From Corynebacterium sp. HMSC05H05 (GTDB taxonomy: Bacteria; Actinomycetota; Actinomycetes; Mycobacteriales; Mycobacteriaceae), in assembly GCF_001807265.1 (NCBI RefSeq), contig NZ_KV788388.1, positions 141,816 through 205,815 of the forward strand: a stretch of DNA of 64,000 nucleotides, read 5' to 3'. Of this stretch, positions 62,547 through 64,000 are shown piece by piece (the first letter of the stretch is position 1; each line of letters begins with the position of its first letter). Both the position numbers and the translations under genes were made by a program. The notes under the pieces are model-generated. The model was not told where the DNA came from. It searched no databases and saw nothing but the letters and a program-made list of their open reading frames with translations.

Positions 62547-62571
62547 TTGCAAGAAAAAGCAGTGTTAGACT
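62547..62571 (+). promoter_or_regulatory. Candidate mihF promoter
   Basis: TAGACT (62566-62571) has an extended TGT just upstream, and TTGCAA (62547-62552) is 13 bases before it. It lies in the 223-base gap after pyrF, which holds no other gene. The leader to the mihF GTG would be about 100 nt. Confidence 0.4.
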
Positions 62572-62676
62572 GTGCCGAACGTGGCGAATTGCACCGATGA
62601 CATTCGGCGGAGTGCGCCCCGGATCCGGCACATGTCGGACTGGATAAATGTTCGTAACTATCACATGGAGGAACAC

Positions 62677-63000
62677 GTGGCACTTCCACAGTTGACCGAT
62701 GAGCAGCGCAAGGCAGCACTTGAGAAGGCGGCAGAGGCACGCAAGGCGCGCGCTGAGCTGAAGGCATCCCTGAAGCGCGGCGAGACCACGCTGAAGGACG
62801 TGCTGGACAAGGCTGACACCGACGAGATCATCGGCAAGACCAAGGTCTCCGCACTCCTCGAGGCTATGCCGAAGGTGGGCAAGGTCAAGGCCCGCGAGAT
62901 CATGGAAGAGCTGGAGATTGCTCAGACCCGTCGTCTGCGCGGCCTCGGCGACCGTCAGCGTCGCGCACTGCTCGAGCGCTTCGGCTACGAAGAGAACTAA
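62677..63000 (+). CDS. mihF: Mycobacterial-type integration host factor mIHF
   Basis: 107 residues with the actinobacterial mIHF signature: [22 protein letters not shown] at the N terminus (given in part), [13 protein letters not shown] as the helix-hairpin DNA-binding region, and [18 protein letters not shown] at the C terminus. It is a nucleoid-associated protein. The GTG at 62677 is preferred because GGAGGAA lies just upstream. Position before gmk is conserved. Confidence 0.95.
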   Translation: MALPQLTDEQRKAALEKAAEARKARAELKASLKRGETTLKDVLDKADTDEIIGKTKVSALLEAMPKVGKVKAREIMEELEIAQTRRLRGLGDRQRRALLERFGYEEN

Positions 63001-63002
63001 GC

Positions 63003-63590
63003 GTGTCCGGGGTGGCTCCTCGTGGGCAGCTGGTCGTACTGGCCGGCCCGTCCGCGGTAGGAAAGTCGACGGTGGTGAGCGGCCTTCGTAGTGCCGTACC
63101 GGACCTGTATTTCTCTGTCTCCATGACCACCCGCGCACCGCGACCGGGTGAAGTGGACGGCAAGGACTACTTCTTCGTCACCCCCGAGCACTTTCAGGGC
63201 CGTATCGACCGCGGAGAGATGCTGGAGTGGGCCGACATCCATGGAGGCCTGCAGCGCTCCGGCACGCCAGCCGGTCCGGTGCAGGAAGCTATGGAAGCGG
63301 GGCGTCCTGTCCTGGTCGAGGTTGATCTAGCAGGTGCCCGGAACATCAAGCGCCTGCTGCCGGAAGCACAGACTGTGTTTTTGGCGCCGCCGTCGTGGGG
63401 CATTCTTGTGGAGCGTCTCACCGGGCGCGGCACGGAGACTCCTGAGGTGATCGAGCGCAGGCTCACCACAGCCCGCGAGGAGCTAGACGCTCAGGGTGAG
63501 TTCGATACCGTGGTGGTCAACGACAACGTGGATGCGGCAGTGGCGACCATCGCCGGCATTCTTCAAGGCACATCTTCCAACAACAGTTAG
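63003..63590 (+). CDS. gmk: Guanylate kinase
   Basis: 195 residues with the P-loop [13 protein letters not shown] and the GMP-binding [21 protein letters not shown], then FLEW-like MLEWADIHG. It phosphorylates GMP. The GTG start lies two bases after the mihF stop, with the ribosome site inside mihF. Confidence 0.95.
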   Translation: MSGVAPRGQLVVLAGPSAVGKSTVVSGLRSAVPDLYFSVSMTTRAPRPGEVDGKDYFFVTPEHFQGRIDRGEMLEWADIHGGLQRSGTPAGPVQEAMEAGRPVLVEVDLAGARNIKRLLPEAQTVFLAPPSWGILVERLTGRGTETPEVIERRLTTAREELDAQGEFDTVVVNDNVDAAVATIAGILQGTSSNNS

Positions 63591-63604
63591 CGAGTGGGTT
63601 ACAC

Positions 63605-63922
63605 GTGAGCAACACAACACAGGATTTGTCCGAGACGTCCACTGCTGAGGAAACCACCCAGCAGGAGAGCGTTTACGACACTCCGGAGGGCATTACGGCG
63701 CCCCCGATCGACGAGCTTCTGACGAAGGTGTCGTCGAAGTACGCGCTTGTCATCTTCGCAGCGAAGCGTGCCCGCCAGATCAACAGCTTCTACCAGAACT
63801 CCGAGGACGGTGTCTTCGAGTTCGTCGGACCGCTGGTCTCCCCAGAACCGGGCGAGAAGCCGTTGTCGATCGCACTGCGTGAGATCGAGGCAGGACTGCT
63901 CGAGCACGAGGAAGGCCAGTAA
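63605..63922 (+). CDS. rpoZ: RNA polymerase omega subunit
   Basis: 105 residues. The conserved omega core reads [31 protein letters not shown] (given as a segment around residues 30-60), followed by the actinobacterial tail [15 protein letters not shown]. It helps assemble RNA polymerase. A GTG start is used; the order gmk-rpoZ is conserved. Confidence 0.95.
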   Translation: MSNTTQDLSETSTAEETTQQESVYDTPEGITAPPIDELLTKVSSKYALVIFAAKRARQINSFYQNSEDGVFEFVGPLVSPEPGEKPLSIALREIEAGLLEHEEGQ

Positions 63923-63970
63923 GCCTCCCCTCATGCCTCCTGCGCTGCACTAGCGCCCGATAGGCAACCG

Positions 63971-64000
63971 CCGCCGCCCAGCAACGCTGCTGGGCGGCGG
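63971..64000 (+). terminator. Hairpin after rpoZ at the window edge
   Basis: A 13-bp perfect GC-rich stem (63971-63983 with 63988-64000) has a 4-nt loop and ends exactly at the window edge, so a following T-tract cannot be seen. Confidence 0.6.

Overview
The window is a dense, high-GC chromosomal segment of a Corynebacterium (family Corynebacteriaceae). The assignment rests on gene content and order: dxs–rnd–DUF3000–hemQ–msrB–aftC; thrS–HIT–pgsA–acyltransferase–pimA; yebC–ruvCAB–secDF–peptide-binding lipoprotein–apt–rel; alaS–ruvX–mltG–aroE–A24 peptidase–aroCKBQ–pepQ–efp–nusB; and pyrR–pyrBC–car–pyrF–mihF–gmk–rpoZ. Several genes belong to mycolate-type cell-envelope biology (AftC-like arabinosyltransferase, phosphatidylinositol mannoside enzymes), and mIHF is an actinobacterial marker. 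The species cannot be named from the sequence alone. No insertion sequence, prophage or CRISPR array is visible.

Layout. 1–5.5 kb: end of dxs, then RNase D, DUF3000, HemQ (heme synthesis), MsrB, an AftC-like glycosyltransferase and a RibD-C reductase. 5.58–6.5 kb: seven tRNA genes, including a perfectly duplicated 183-bp Val-Gly unit. 6.7–9.2 kb: an exported copper/heme operon (CopC-like, PCuAC lipoprotein, DyP peroxidase). 9.3–15.1 kb: thrS and the PIM operon. 15.1–26.1 kb: YebC, Holliday-junction resolution (RuvCAB), protein export (SecDF, without YajC), an oligopeptide-binding lipoprotein, purine salvage (apt) and stringent response (rel). 26.3–35.4 kb: a surface 5'-nucleotidase, a small secreted protein, a membrane-anchored cyclophilin, a glyoxalase II-like hydrolase, hisS, sdaA, a HEPN-like/CBS protein and a YpfJ-type metallopeptidase. 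35.6–44.6 kb: aspS, an APH-like kinase, rarA, alaS, ruvX and mltG. 44.6–51.6 kb: the shikimate cluster through nusB. 51.7–54.8 kb: PPK2, two YbjN proteins and an epimerase gene broken by an in-frame UGA. 54.9–62.5 kb: the pyrimidine operon. 62.7 kb to the end: mihF, gmk and rpoZ.

How the genes work together. The pyr operon carries PyrR, PyrB, PyrC, CarB and PyrF, and its leader contains a PyrR-type RNA loop next to the pyrR ribosome-binding site. Its carA, however, encodes only the N-terminal small-subunit domain: the glutaminase (GATase) domain is absent, and carB follows at normal spacing. If this holds, carbamoyl phosphate synthesis here must run on free ammonia or borrow a glutaminase from elsewhere. 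This is the most unusual observation in the window.

Other points of note are a perfect 25-bp hairpin built from a repeated octamer between nusB and ppk2; an 18-bp inverted repeat with a nested stem-loop beside tRNA-Val(CAC); C33 instead of U33 in both tRNA-Val(GAC) copies; the loss of yajC between ruvB and secD; and a probable TGG-to-TGA nonsense change in the TIGR01777 epimerase.
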